A DNA stretch of 64,000 nt from JBBPZK01 sp965219175 (GTDB lineage Bacteria; Actinomycetota; Rubrobacteria; Rubrobacterales; Rubrobacteraceae), in NCBI GenBank assembly GCA_965219175.1, contig CBDCNI010000001.1, positions 2,976,001-3,040,000 on the forward strand, given 5' to 3'. Positions within the stretch are counted from its first letter, which is position 1; every line of letters starts with the position of its first letter. Positions 1-8,956 of this stretch are shown in pieces. The notes under the pieces were generated by a model. The model had not been told where the DNA came from. It worked only from the letters and a program-made list of their open reading frames with translations, and did no database searches. A program made the translations under genes and the position numbers.

Positions 1-1
1 C

Positions 2-412
2 CCGATCTCCCGGTTGTTCACGGTAGGCCCGAACCCGGCGGACCTCCGATACTACGCGATGGACCCGGCCGGAAGATCCGGCCCCTCGACCGGAGCCCTG
101 GACGTCGAGGCGAAGGCGGGTACCGTCGTCTACGCGCCCGTAACCGGCGTTATCACGGCGATCCGCCCAGACCCCATGCTCCCGGACGCGAACGTGATCG
201 AGATAAAATCCGACTCCGACCCAAACCTCCGGGTCTACGTCTCTCTAGTAAAGAAAATAGACTCCGGCGTCGGCGTGTACAGTTCCGTCACCGCCGGCAA
301 GACCACCCTCGGCTTGGTGAGTGACTCCGCTAGAGTCCTCCATCCGCAACTCTCTTCCTACACGGGAAATCCGGGCAATCACGTTACCGTTTCCGCACTG
401 GGGACGAACTAG
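2..412 (+). CDS. Degenerate M23-like (lysostaphin-fold) domain, C-terminal part of a gene cut by the window edge
   Basis: The frame is open to the left edge, so this is probably the end of a longer protein; a TTG at 14 is only the first possible start inside the window. The visible part contains a TVVYAPVTGVITAI stretch typical of the beta-sandwich of M23/LytM peptidases. The metal ligands look lost: the usual HxGxD appears as TGALD, and the usual HxH near the end appears as HVT. If so, it is a binding or regulatory domain rather than an active endopeptidase. The product would be expected at the cell surface, but the N-terminus is not visible. Assignment is by pattern only. Confidence 0.5.
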   Translation, partial: PISRLFTVGPNPADLRYYAMDPAGRSGPSTGALDVEAKAGTVVYAPVTGVITAIRPDPMLPDANVIEIKSDSDPNLRVYVSLVKKIDSGVGVYSSVTAGKTTLGLVSDSARVLHPQLSSYTGNPGNHVTVSALGTN

Positions 413-448
413 CTTCAAAGGCACGGCCTCTCGTCCGGGGACGTCAGC

Positions 449-1105
449 GTGTATTATCATGCGTATATGTTCCTGAGTCTTTTCCAAAGCTCGCCCGCTT
501 TCGCGGTCGCCATAGTGATCGGCTTCGTCGTGGGGATCACGCTGCACGAGGCGGCCCACGCCACTTCCGCGTACCTGCTGGGCGACGACACCGCCTACCG
601 GATGGGCCGCGTAACGCTCAACCCGGCCTCGCACCTCGACTTGTACGGCAGCTTTTTTCTCCTGGTCGCCGGTTTCGGCTGGGGAAAATCGACCCCTTAC
701 TCACCTTCCAAGCTCCGTTACGGCGTCTTCGGGCCGGTGCTCGTCGCGGCGGCGGGGCCAGTCTCCAACCTGCTCATCCTCGTTGTCTGCGCCGGCTTGT
801 ATCTGCTCCCCTCTTTCCACAGCGGGTATCTCCAGTTGCTGGTGGTTGGGATCGCGTTCGTCAACGCGCTGCTCTTTGTCTTCAACTTGCTCCCCATCCC
901 GCCGCTCGACGGCTCGAAGCTCATCTTTCCGTTTCTCCCACGCGCCCTGGACGGCTTCGTAGACTTCATGAACGAGTACGGGATGTATATACTCTTCGGC
1001 GTCTTCCTTTTGAGCTATGTGATCCCGAGCTTCTCACCGTTCGGCTTCATAATCTCGTTGGTGAGGCCGTTGCTGCAGTTCTTCGGACTCCCTGCAGTAT
1101 TCTAA
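449..1105 (+). CDS. Site-2 protease family (M50) intramembrane metalloprotease
   Basis: This 218-residue polytopic protein carries the zinc motif HEAAH in its first membrane segment (about residue 32). A second metal-ligand region, NLLPIPPLDGSK, lies near residue 150, as in short M50B/S2P-like peptidases. About five to six hydrophobic segments span the protein. It should cleave membrane-embedded substrates within the bilayer; the substrate cannot be told from the sequence. No PDZ domain is present, which fits the minimal Rv1540-independent S2P-like subgroup rather than RseP. The start is GTG at 449, with GGGG about nine bases upstream; ATG at 467 is an alternative giving 212 residues. It is followed by a convergent two-component operon. 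Confidence 0.8.
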   Translation: MYYHAYMFLSLFQSSPAFAVAIVIGFVVGITLHEAAHATSAYLLGDDTAYRMGRVTLNPASHLDLYGSFFLLVAGFGWGKSTPYSPSKLRYGVFGPVLVAAAGPVSNLLILVVCAGLYLLPSFHSGYLQLLVVGIAFVNALLFVFNLLPIPPLDGSKLIFPFLPRALDGFVDFMNEYGMYILFGVFLLSYVIPSFSPFGFIISLVRPLLQFFGLPAVF

Positions 1106-1279
1106 ACCTGAAGTAGAGCTATAAGGTACCCCGGTTCACAGGGAGGGGAAGAATCTGCGAGCCGGGGCCACAAGTATTCTACAGCTACTTTCGCGTCCAG
1201 CCCCCCTGGAAAACCGTGAAAAACTCTCGGAGAGGAAAATAAAGTTCGAGGCGAGTTGCGCCAGGGCGGCGGAGAAGCG

Positions 1280-3082
1280 TTACTCGTCTCCCTGAGCGGG
1301 AGGACGCGAGGAGAGAGGTAGGGAGACGGAGAAGACGCTGCCGGTTCCCTGCTCGCTCTCCACTTTTATCTCGCCGCCGAGGTGGTCGGTGATCTCACGG
1401 GCGAGGGCGAGGCCGAGGCCGGTGCCGTCGGCGCGAGAGGAGCCCTGGGCGCGATAGAAGCGGTCGAAGATGTGGGGTATCTCGGTCTCCGGGATGCCGC
1501 AGCCGCTGTCGGCGACGCTAACGACGGCGTGGCCGTTTTCGCGGTGGAGGTCGAGTGAAACGGGTGCGTCTTTCTCGGAGTATTTGAGGGCGTTATCCAG
1601 GAGTATCGCGAGCATCCTGTGGATCTGGGTCGGGTCCGTCTCGACCGGCGGCACTTCTTTTTCGGCCTGTATTTCAAGCGGGCGCCCGGTGTAGCCGAAG
1701 TCTCTGCGAAGCTCGTGCAGCAGGTCTTCGAGGTCTACCTCTTCTTTCTTGAAGACCACGGCGCCCGAGTCGAGGCGCGAGAGGTCCAGGAGCGTGCGTG
1801 CCAGGCTCTGCAGACGCTCGGTCTGTAGTCTCATGTCTTCGAGGAAGGCCGTCCTTACAGATTCGTCGTCTTCGTCTTCCATCATCTCCAGGTAGCCGGA
1901 GAGGGCGGTGAGCGGGGTCTTTAGTTCGTGGGAGGCGTTGGCGATGAACTCGGCCTTCGCCCGCTCTATGTTCCGCTCCTCGGTCACGTCCCGCAGGATG
2001 GCGAGCGCCCCGTCTTCGAGGGGCGCGGCCCGAACCTCTATGAGACGCTCCCCGGCGTTCACCTCTGGTTCGGCTATGGGACCGTTGTAGAGGGTCTTGG
2101 CTAGAACCTCCTGGAGGTGGTTGTGGAAAGAGACGTCCGAGGCTTCGAGAAGCTCGCGGGCGCGAGGGTTCACGAAGATCGGGTTTAGTTCCCTGTCCAC
2201 GCCGACGACGGCGTCGGTCATGCCGTCGAGGATCGCCCGCCCACGTTCCTTCTCTTGTTCCACCTGGCGGAACGCGTCCTTGAGCGAGGCGGCCATCGAG
2301 TTGAAAGTCGAGCCGAGGGCGCCCACCTCGTCTTCTATGTGGGTCTCTATGCGCTCGTCAAAGTTGCCGGCGGCCAGGTGCTCGGCGGCGACCCCGAGAC
2401 GGCTCACCCGCCGGGAGATCGCATCCGCCGCGAAGTAGCCGGAGAAACCGGAGATCAAAAGCGCCAGAGCCCCCGCGAGCAAAGCTATATTCTGGATGTT
2501 TTTGTAGGCGGCCTTGACGTTCTGGACGTCATTCGGGAGATAGTACCTGGTGAAGACTATCGCCCGATCCACCTTGTTTTTGACCTTCACCGGGACGGCG
2601 TAGGTGGACATCTGCTGACCTTCGCGTGGACCGTTCGGGAGAATTTTACGACTCTGCTGCGGCATCTTATTCTCTACGGCCTTCTGGACAGTCGGAGGAC
2701 TCCAATAGTCCAGATTGCCCTGAAGCTTCGAACCGTCTTTGGCCCGAACTATCCCCCACTGCACGTCCGTGTTCAAAGCGAAGTTTCTTATTTGATCCGC
2801 ATTGGGAATGTTTCCGCCGTTCCTTTGGAGCAGGGTCTCGAACTGCTGCCCTACTTGTTGGAAACCGACGGCGCTGGCCCGGTTTATGGTCTGGTACAGG
2901 ATGGGTTGGACGATCACGTAGGCGGCTATGCCGGCGAAAGCGGTGACCAGCATGAAGAGCGCAGTGAGCCACACGCGGATGCCGATGCGGGGGCGGTAAC
3001 CTCTCTTGAAGCGCGGCAGGATACGCCTCCTGCCGCGAGGCTTCCCCGGAGGGCGCTTTTTACCGGAAAACATACCCGACAC
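1280..3082 (-). CDS. Sensor histidine kinase (HAMP-PAS-HisKA-HATPase)
   Basis: The 600-residue membrane kinase has a basic N-terminus, a first membrane helix at about 36-58, an extracytoplasmic domain of about 140 residues and a second helix near 198-220. HAMP, PAS (about 285-365), HisKA and HATPase_c domains follow. The phospho-accepting histidine is H385 in ANASHELKTP. The ATP lid motifs DSGCGIP and GTGLGLALA are present. The layout matches PhoR/ResE-type kinases. The gene overlaps the end of the response-regulator gene by 23 bases if the GTG at 3082 is used; ATG at 3073 is also possible. The signal sensed by the external domain is unknown. Confidence 0.93.
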   Translation of the reverse strand: MSGMFSGKKRPPGKPRGRRRILPRFKRGYRPRIGIRVWLTALFMLVTAFAGIAAYVIVQPILYQTINRASAVGFQQVGQQFETLLQRNGGNIPNADQIRNFALNTDVQWGIVRAKDGSKLQGNLDYWSPPTVQKAVENKMPQQSRKILPNGPREGQQMSTYAVPVKVKNKVDRAIVFTRYYLPNDVQNVKAAYKNIQNIALLAGALALLISGFSGYFAADAISRRVSRLGVAAEHLAAGNFDERIETHIEDEVGALGSTFNSMAASLKDAFRQVEQEKERGRAILDGMTDAVVGVDRELNPIFVNPRARELLEASDVSFHNHLQEVLAKTLYNGPIAEPEVNAGERLIEVRAAPLEDGALAILRDVTEERNIERAKAEFIANASHELKTPLTALSGYLEMMEDEDDESVRTAFLEDMRLQTERLQSLARTLLDLSRLDSGAVVFKKEEVDLEDLLHELRRDFGYTGRPLEIQAEKEVPPVETDPTQIHRMLAILLDNALKYSEKDAPVSLDLHRENGHAVVSVADSGCGIPETEIPHIFDRFYRAQGSSRADGTGLGLALAREITDHLGGEIKVESEQGTGSVFSVSLPLSSRPPAQGDE

Positions 3083-3758
3083 CCCGCGCGGTGTGTATAA
3101 ACTCGGGGTTGCGGGGGTCGCGTTCGATCTTCTCGCGGAGGTGGCGGATGTGTACGTCTACCGTCCGCTCGTCCCGGAACTCGTCGCCCCAGACGCGGGT
3201 AAGGAGGGCGCTGCGCGAGAACACCCTGCCGGGGTTCGAGGCGAGCGTAACGAGGAGTTCGAACTCGGTGTAGGTCAGGTCTATCTCCCGTCCTTCGACG
3301 GTGACCCGCCGGCTCGGGAGATGGATGCGGAGGCTATCGTAGTTGAGTTCGTCCTGTTTCTGGCCCGCCGGCACCGCGACCCGGCGCATGATGGCCCGAA
3401 CTCTCGCCACGAGTTCCCTCACGGCAAACGGCTTGGTCACGTAGTCATCGGCCCCGAGCTCCAGCCCGACTACCCGGTCTATCTCGTCGTCTTTAGCCGT
3501 GAGCATGATGATCGGCACGTCGCTGTAGGCTCTTATGCGCCGGCAGACCTCCGTACCGTCCAGCTTAGGGAGCATGATGTCCAGGACGATCAAATGCGGC
3601 TCGTAAGAGCCAAACGCTTCCAGCGCCGCCTCCCCATCCCCCACAGCGTAGACCTGAAACCCCTCGCGCTCCAGGGCGTGGGTCAGCATCTTCTGGAGCG
3701 ACGGCTCGTCGTCGACCACAAGTATTCTTCTAGTAGCGCCCTGTAAGCCCTGAACCAT
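3060..3758 (-). CDS. OmpR/PhoB-family response regulator
   Basis: This 232-residue protein has an N-terminal receiver domain (about 10-125) with acidic pocket VVDDEP, phospho-acceptor D60 in VLDIMLPKLDG, and the conserved TAKDDE and KPF motifs. A C-terminal winged-helix DNA-binding domain (about 140-232) contains the LLTRVWGDEF and RTVDVHIRHLREK elements. It is first in a two-gene operon with the overlapping histidine kinase, so the two are cognate partners. Family resemblance is to PhoP/PhoB/MtrA regulators, but the regulon cannot be named. The start is ATG at 3758; AGAGGCGG lies about 10 bases upstream. Confidence 0.95.
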   Translation of the reverse strand: MVQGLQGATRRILVVDDEPSLQKMLTHALEREGFQVYAVGDGEAALEAFGSYEPHLIVLDIMLPKLDGTEVCRRIRAYSDVPIIMLTAKDDEIDRVVGLELGADDYVTKPFAVRELVARVRAIMRRVAVPAGQKQDELNYDSLRIHLPSRRVTVEGREIDLTYTEFELLVTLASNPGRVFSRSALLTRVWGDEFRDERTVDVHIRHLREKIERDPRNPEFIHTARGVGYVFR

Positions 3759-3817
3759 CCTTCTAACCGCCTCTTGCTTCCCGCCTGGAAGCAGCTAACT
3801 TCTAGAGGATAATTCTA

Positions 3818-5641
3818 TCATGCTAACGTGGGTTCATTAGTCTCACGCCCGGCTTCCAGCACCCGCTCGACGACGGCCAGAAGGTCTCCCGGCTCCTCTA
3901 AACGGACCGCCTCCACGTTCGGAGAACGGCGTCTCAGGTAGGCCGTGACCACCCTTGCTTCGTCCGCCCCTTCTTTGTCCGAGACCGCATTTCGCTCATC
4001 GAACCCAGAGATGGTTTCGGAGGCGAAGCGCGTGAGTCCCGTGCCGTCGTCGGTTCCGAAGCTCCGGTGGGCCACGAGCTTTCCTCCGGCCAGGGCGAAG
4101 ACCTCGATCATGCCGGGTTCCGTGGATGGGGCGGCGACTGCTTGCAAGCCCTCCGCGCTCATCAAGGTCCGGGTAAGGCGAATCCTTTCTATCGAAGAGA
4201 TCAGATCCCGCAGTCTAGCCGCCGCCTCGAACTCCATAACCCCGGCGAGCCGCTCGCGCTCCCCAACCAGCGCCGATAAGTGCTCCTCGCCGCCTTCGCC
4301 GCGCAAGAGGGTGACGATGCCACCCACGACGGTCCTTCCGTACTCCTCCACGCCCATCCCGAGGCAGGGACCACAGCGGCCCATCTGGCCGTAGAAACAC
4401 ACTCCCTCTCCGTAGTCTTCCACGGAGCAGCGCCGGATCGGGAATATCCTGCCGAGCGCCTCTACGCAGGTATCGAGGGAATGGGCGCTGCGGTAAGGCC
4501 CGAGATAGGTTACGCCTTCTTCCGGATCGGCGGTCGAGACGCGCTCCGGAACGGGGTAGGGTTGGTTCGAGTCGAGTTTCATGTACCAGCTTGGCCGGTC
4601 CCCGCGTCCGGCCGAGTTGTAGCGGGGAAGGAGCCGCCTTATCTCGCGGGCTTCGAGGATCAAGGCGTGAAGTTCGCTCTGCGTCTCCCGGACACGGACC
4701 TCCGCGACCTCTTCGACGAGACGCCCGATCTTGCGCCGTCCGTCCCCGCCGTTGAAGTAAGTCCGCACCCGCGCCTTCAGATCCTTCGCCTTGCCGACGT
4801 AGAGGGTAGTGCCGTCCTTATCCAGGAAGTAGTAGACGCCGGGCGTATTCGGGACGTCGGCTGCGAGGTGTTGCTTTTGCGGTTTGATCTTCCCGCGCCC
4901 GCCCCGCAACGTCGCCGCCTCCCCGACGCTCTCGACCCCTGCGGAATGGAGCAGCTTCGTCAACTTGATAAAAACCCCTGCCGTAGCCGCCGCGTCGGAC
5001 AGAGCGCGGTGATTAGGCATCTGCCGAACGCCGAAGTGGGCGACCACGGAAGAGAGCCGGTAGCGCTTGAGACCCGGCACCAGGGTACGGGCCAGCTTCA
5101 AAGTATCGAGTACCGGGTTCGGGAGCGGCGTATCATTACGGGCCGCAGTCACGAAAGAGCAATCGAACCCGATGTTATGCCCGACCAGAACCGTTCCCTC
5201 CACGAACTTCTCGAAGCGGGGCATGACGAGGTCCATGTCCGGCGCGTCCGCGACCATGCTGTTGGTGATTCCGGTCAGACGGATCACGAACGGCTCTATC
5301 AGCCTGCCGGGGTTGACGAGCGTCGAGAACTGCTCGACTATCTCGCCGCCGGTCAGTTTGACGGCCCCAATCTCCGTAATACCACCCGTCCCCGGAGAGC
5401 CGCCGGTCGTCTCGACGTCGAAGACCACGTAAGGAGCATCGTCCAACGCCAGAGAACCCAAGTCCATCGTCCTCAGCAGACCAGCCTCGTCCCAAGCGAA
5501 GCGAGGGTCTTTTCCAACCAGCTTCTCTACGTGAGGTCGGGCGTCTCCGTTGAGGTTCGGTAGGGCGAGCATCTCCGAGGCAACCACTTCGGCGCTTACC
5601 GGCTCGCGGCTCTTCACGAAGCCGTAGAGGCTAGCGGACAC
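3818..5641 (-). CDS. DEDDh exonuclease / GIY-YIG (UvrC N-terminal-like) fusion nuclease
   Basis: The 607-residue fusion starts with a short unassigned N-terminal segment. A DnaQ-type 3'-5' exonuclease follows (about 68-235) with D75/E77 in FDVETTG, GHNIGFD, and HRALSDA (the DEDDh set). Then comes a GIY-YIG domain (about 265-345; GVYYFLDKDG, TLYVGKAKDLKARV, R and E conserved), a cysteine-containing UvrC-like stretch (CSVEDYGEGVCFYG, CGPC), and a UVR-like helical pair. It lacks UvrC's C-terminal RNase-H-like endonuclease and tandem HhH. Similar fusions occur in actinobacteria and resemble Cho plus an exonuclease. It overlaps the upstream RuvA-like HhH gene by 11 bases, which implies translational coupling. 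The start is GTG at 5641. A role in DNA repair or processing is inferred. Confidence 0.88.
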   Translation of the reverse strand: MSASLYGFVKSREPVSAEVVASEMLALPNLNGDARPHVEKLVGKDPRFAWDEAGLLRTMDLGSLALDDAPYVVFDVETTGGSPGTGGITEIGAVKLTGGEIVEQFSTLVNPGRLIEPFVIRLTGITNSMVADAPDMDLVMPRFEKFVEGTVLVGHNIGFDCSFVTAARNDTPLPNPVLDTLKLARTLVPGLKRYRLSSVVAHFGVRQMPNHRALSDAAATAGVFIKLTKLLHSAGVESVGEAATLRGGRGKIKPQKQHLAADVPNTPGVYYFLDKDGTTLYVGKAKDLKARVRTYFNGGDGRRKIGRLVEEVAEVRVRETQSELHALILEAREIRRLLPRYNSAGRGDRPSWYMKLDSNQPYPVPERVSTADPEEGVTYLGPYRSAHSLDTCVEALGRIFPIRRCSVEDYGEGVCFYGQMGRCGPCLGMGVEEYGRTVVGGIVTLLRGEGGEEHLSALVGERERLAGVMEFEAAARLRDLISSIERIRLTRTLMSAEGLQAVAAPSTEPGMIEVFALAGGKLVAHRSFGTDDGTGLTRFASETISGFDERNAVSDKEGADEARVVTAYLRRRSPNVEAVRLEEPGDLLAVVERVLEAGRETNEPTLA

Positions 5642-6677
5642 GTACCTCGGCTTTCGCAGCCCCGGTTTTCGCAGCTTGCGCCCTCGCGGTCTCGGCGATG
5701 GTGCGCGCCTGGGTATCGGTGACGCCTGGGATTCCGGCGAGGTTTTCGTAGGTGTATTCGTCGTCCAGGAAGCCGCTCGCGAGAACTCTGGCGCGGGTCT
5801 TCATGCCTACGCCGGGCATCTTCGTGGTGTGGAAGATCTTGCCGCGCTGAATACGAAGCTCCCCGACCCCGGCGATACGCTCTTCATCCACCAGCACTCG
5901 CTTTAGGACATCGGCGAAGCTCTCTACCTGCTCCGGATAGTAGACGCCGCGGCTCATTAGAGAAGGGGTCATCGGCAGGGGATGGAGCAGGTTCGGGTTT
6001 CGGACCGTGGTGTGGCCCGGCGGCTCTTCCGGTGAGAGTGGGTCCGGGTCGCCGAGCTTCCTGGCGCGTCGCGCGTGGTCCCGGACCTGCTTTTCGAGGT
6101 CCTTATCGAGGTCGAGCTCCGTCACCACGGGACGACCCCGGAAGCGGTCGTTGCGGTTGGCGGCGTATAGAAAACGCCTCCCGCCCCGCTCGTTCGCGTA
6201 GAACTCCACGACGGCGCGGGCTCGTTTCTCCCCGAGGCCGGGAAACCGGGCGAGCGACTTGGTGTCCTCTTCCTCGATCATTGCCCGTAGTTCCTCAGGG
6301 TCTATGGCTTCGGCTGCTTTGGCAGCGGCCCGCTTGTCTACGCCGCGCACGAGCTCCAGCATGCCCTGAACGCCGTGCGGGTCCACGCCGCGCCGGAGAT
6401 GATTGATCTTCCTTACCGCCGTGAACTCGTTGTGCTCTTCCCAGTGCCAAACGTACTCGCGCACCCGCTCGACCGCCGCCCCGTCCTCCGGAACGAACTC
6501 GATGGTCACGGCGTTGCCGATATAACGTCCGTTGGCCCCCGGCAAGTTCTCAGCGGGAGCCATGATCTGAACCTTCACAGACGGCGAGTAGAACGAGAAA
6601 TGAACCGGAACGCCCGGCGCAACCTCTTTCAAGAGGCGCCTGCGAAAGATATTTTCCTCAAAGTCAGGCTCGAACAT
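5631..6677 (-). CDS. RuvA-like helix-hairpin-helix protein
   Basis: This 348-residue protein has no single-family name I recognise. The N-terminal 100 residues are beta-rich. A tandem HhH at about 110-165 (MLELVRGVDKRAAAKAAEAI, then FPGLGEKRARAVVEFY) closely resembles domain II of RuvA, including the DPEELRAMIEEED linker. A second HhH region lies at the C-terminus (MPGVGMKTRARVLASGF and GIPGVTDTQARTIAETAR). Such motifs bind the DNA backbone without sequence specificity. It precedes and overlaps the DEDDh/GIY-YIG nuclease gene, so it may supply a DNA-binding module in trans. No Shine-Dalgarno sequence is seen before the ATG at 6677. Function is inferred only. Confidence 0.72.
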   Translation of the reverse strand: MFEPDFEENIFRRRLLKEVAPGVPVHFSFYSPSVKVQIMAPAENLPGANGRYIGNAVTIEFVPEDGAAVERVREYVWHWEEHNEFTAVRKINHLRRGVDPHGVQGMLELVRGVDKRAAAKAAEAIDPEELRAMIEEEDTKSLARFPGLGEKRARAVVEFYANERGGRRFLYAANRNDRFRGRPVVTELDLDKDLEKQVRDHARRARKLGDPDPLSPEEPPGHTTVRNPNLLHPLPMTPSLMSRGVYYPEQVESFADVLKRVLVDEERIAGVGELRIQRGKIFHTTKMPGVGMKTRARVLASGFLDDEYTYENLAGIPGVTDTQARTIAETARAQAAKTGAAKAEVRVR

Positions 6678-6724
6678 TAGTATCTTATTCTACCACCCGG
6701 TAGTCATCCTCCACCCCACAAAAA

Positions 6725-7951
6725 CTACAGAAGCACCTCTTCGCGCAGCACGACGGCCTCGACCGGCTCCCCGGCCCGCAACTCCGACTCGGGACCGATG
6801 AGCGCCAGGGCGTCGGCGTTCGTGAGCGAGCTGACCAGCCCGGAACCTTGCGCCCCGACCGACTCGGCCAGCCATCCTTTCTCCGTCTTCTCAAGCGTCA
6901 CCCGCATGGCGTGTAGCCTGCCGAGGCGGTTCTCGAGGTCTTCCGCAAAGTAGACCTGGAGGTGCGGCCTCCTCCTGTCCTCGCGTCCCATCATCTCGAC
7001 GATAGAAGGCCGGACGAAGAGCTCGAAACAGACCATCGCCGAGACCGGGTTTCCGGGCAAACCGAAGCAACGAACGTCGTCCCGAACTCCGTAAAAGACG
7101 GGCTTTCCGGGCTTTAGCTTTATGCCCCAGAAGACTTGCTCCACCCCGAGATCCTGCATCGTACCCTTTACCAGGTCCTTCTCCCCCACCGAGACCCCGC
7201 CGCTCGTAACAACCACATCGGCGCTTTCGAGCGCCTCTTTCACAGCGGCGCGGAGCACGTCGGCGTCATCGGAGGCGGCGGCAACCCGACGGGCGTCGGC
7301 CCCAGCCTCGCGGGCCTGGGCGAGCAAGGCAAAAGAGTTCGAGTCGAAGATCTCACCCGGCGCGAGATCCCGCTCCCCCGGCTCGACCAACTCGGTCCCC
7401 GTAGAGAGAACAACCACTCGCGGACGACGATATACGGGAAGCTCCCCGTAGCCCTGGGTCGCGGCCAGGGCTATCTCCGGCGCCCCGATCTCCGTACCAG
7501 CCCGCAAGATAATCTCTCCCACCCGAGTATCCTCACCGCTCCGCCGGAGACTAGCTCCCGCCCGGACGGCTTTCTTCAGCTCGAACTCCTCGCCCCACCC
7601 GGAGGTATTCTCGACCGGCACGACCGCGTCGGCTCCTTCGGGAATGACACCGCCGGTGAAGATCTTGATAGCCTCTCCTTCACCCACACTTCTTTTTGCA
7701 GGTCGTCCCGCAGGAGCCTCATCCACGACCTCGAAGATGCGACCGACCTCGGCATCCGCGCTTCTCAGGGCGTACCCATCCATCGCGGAGTTGTCGAAAG
7801 GCGGAGAGTCGAACCTGGCCTCTATGTCTTCGGAGAGCGCGAGCCCCTGGGTCTCCCCGAGCGGCAGTCGCACGACATCAGCGCGCGGCGTACTCTCCAG
7901 CACCAGCCTCAAGGCGTCGTAATGGTCTATAAGCTTCTCGAAAAGCTGCAT
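6725..7951 (-). CDS. moeA: Molybdopterin molybdenumtransferase MoeA
   Basis: The 408-residue enzyme inserts molybdate into adenylylated molybdopterin to make molybdenum cofactor in the cytoplasm. Family hallmarks are FDNSAMDGYALRSAD near residue 60, the MoCF_biosynth motif TSGGVSVGEKDLV with its GG, and FGLPGNPVSAMVCFELF, followed by a C-terminal beta-barrel domain IV. Length is normal. The start is ATG at 7951, with GAAGGG seven bases upstream; the longer reading frame to 7987 lacks a comparable site. It stands alone, 47 bases upstream of the RuvA-like gene, and is divergent from the sortase. Confidence 0.95.
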   Translation of the reverse strand: MQLFEKLIDHYDALRLVLESTPRADVVRLPLGETQGLALSEDIEARFDSPPFDNSAMDGYALRSADAEVGRIFEVVDEAPAGRPAKRSVGEGEAIKIFTGGVIPEGADAVVPVENTSGWGEEFELKKAVRAGASLRRSGEDTRVGEIILRAGTEIGAPEIALAATQGYGELPVYRRPRVVVLSTGTELVEPGERDLAPGEIFDSNSFALLAQAREAGADARRVAAASDDADVLRAAVKEALESADVVVTSGGVSVGEKDLVKGTMQDLGVEQVFWGIKLKPGKPVFYGVRDDVRCFGLPGNPVSAMVCFELFVRPSIVEMMGREDRRRPHLQVYFAEDLENRLGRLHAMRVTLEKTEKGWLAESVGAQGSGLVSSLTNADALALIGPESELRAGEPVEAVVLREEVLL

Positions 7952-8156
7952 AACATACCCTTCTCTACGAGGCTTCCGGCGGCCCAAAAGCCTTTCCCTG
8001 TCCGGTTAAGCTACCACACCTGGAGGGACCGGAGGGCCGCGATCAGCCCGGAATCCGTAACGAACCTTTGCCCGTTTTGTAATCGTCCTGTCACCTTAGG
8101 AGGATATCTTTTACATACGCACTTGTACGGATGTTACGTCGAGAGGGGACGAAGCG

Positions 8157-8717
8157 TTGAAGAGGATAAAGACTCGTAGAAGAAGAGGCGTCACCGGGGC
8201 GGTGCTGTCTCTGGTGCTGCTGATCGCCGGCGCCGGCCTTATATGGTACGCGCTGTTCGGCGGTCAGCCGGCCGCCGCGAGCGTCCCAAAGAACGCCGAG
8301 ATGAAGCTGACCATCCCGGAGATGTCGCGGGTCAAAGACGCGCCGGTCTATACGGGTCCGTCTAACGATGAGGCATCCCTGAACCAGGGGGCTCTCCACG
8401 TCCAGGGAACAGGATATCCCTGGCAATCCGGGGCGAACGTCTACATAGCGGGTCACCGTCTAGGCTACGCCGGGACTGGGAGCTACCTGCTCTTCTTCGA
8501 CCTGAACAAACTCAAAAACGGCGACGAACTCTACCTGACCGACGCGAACGGCACGCGCTACACTTATAAGGTCTTCAGGATCTTCGAAGTTACCCCGAAC
8601 GACGATTCGGTCACCCAGCCGGTACCCGGCAAGAGCATAATAAGCCTCCAAACCTGCACACTACCCACCTACACCCACCGCCTCATCGTGCAAGGCGAAC
8701 TCGTAAGCGTAACCTAA
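8157..8717 (+). CDS. Class E sortase
   Basis: This 186-residue transpeptidase has a basic N-terminus (KRIKTRRRR), one membrane anchor (about 11-33) and a sortase beta-barrel. The catalytic triad is visible: His in YIAGHRLG, Cys in SLQTCTLPTY, and Arg in HRLIVQGE. It would cleave a C-terminal LAXTG-type sorting signal and attach the protein to peptidoglycan or form pilin links, outside the membrane. No candidate LPXTG/LAXTG substrate is encoded in this window. The start is TTG at 8157 behind GAGAGGGG; no in-frame ATG fits the membrane anchor better. Confidence 0.9.
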   Translation: MKRIKTRRRRGVTGAVLSLVLLIAGAGLIWYALFGGQPAAASVPKNAEMKLTIPEMSRVKDAPVYTGPSNDEASLNQGALHVQGTGYPWQSGANVYIAGHRLGYAGTGSYLLFFDLNKLKNGDELYLTDANGTRYTYKVFRIFEVTPNDDSVTQPVPGKSIISLQTCTLPTYTHRLIVQGELVSVT

Positions 8718-8860
8718 CGACCATCCCGATATCGATACTCTTCAGGCAAGACGACGCAGTTCGGAAAAAGGTCCGTAAGGACTGCCGGAGAGGCGACAAC
8801 AGAAGCCTGGATCGGCGCCGACCGAACCCGATCTTAGAGGCATTCGACAAAGTAACATGT

Positions 8861-8889
8861 TTGACTTGTGAACTCATTTTCGTTAAGGT
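8861..8889 (+). promoter_or_regulatory. Candidate sigma-70-type promoter of the small lipoprotein gene
   Basis: TTGACT (8861-8866) is followed after 17 bases by TAAGGT (8884-8889). This is good spacing, with five of six matches at -35, in a locally AT-rich stretch. A start near 8896 would give a leader of about 60 bases before the GTG at 8957. Confidence 0.45.
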
Positions 8890-8956
8890 TTGCCAAGAGT
8901 CAAACTAATTCTCGTCCGACAGTGGACGTTTGTGGTGGCCTGAAGGGTGGATCCAG

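Noticed and set aside
1129..1167. CCCCGG/CCGGGG inverted repeat between convergent genes
   Set aside because: The 27-base loop and lack of a T run make it a poor terminator; likely chance at this GC content.
4280..5563. Long plus-strand frame (427 residues) opposite the nuclease gene
   Set aside because: It is antisense to a gene with intact catalytic motifs and its translation shows no family pattern; a high-GC shadow frame.
7952..8156. Possible riboswitch upstream of moeA or the sortase
   Set aside because: I looked for a molybdenum-cofactor or other known RNA pattern and saw no conserved core; only short GGAGGG repeats.
8766..8783. GTCC-GTAA-GGAC hairpin next to a run of A (T run on the minus strand)
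   Set aside because: The stem is only four bases and no minus-strand gene ends there.
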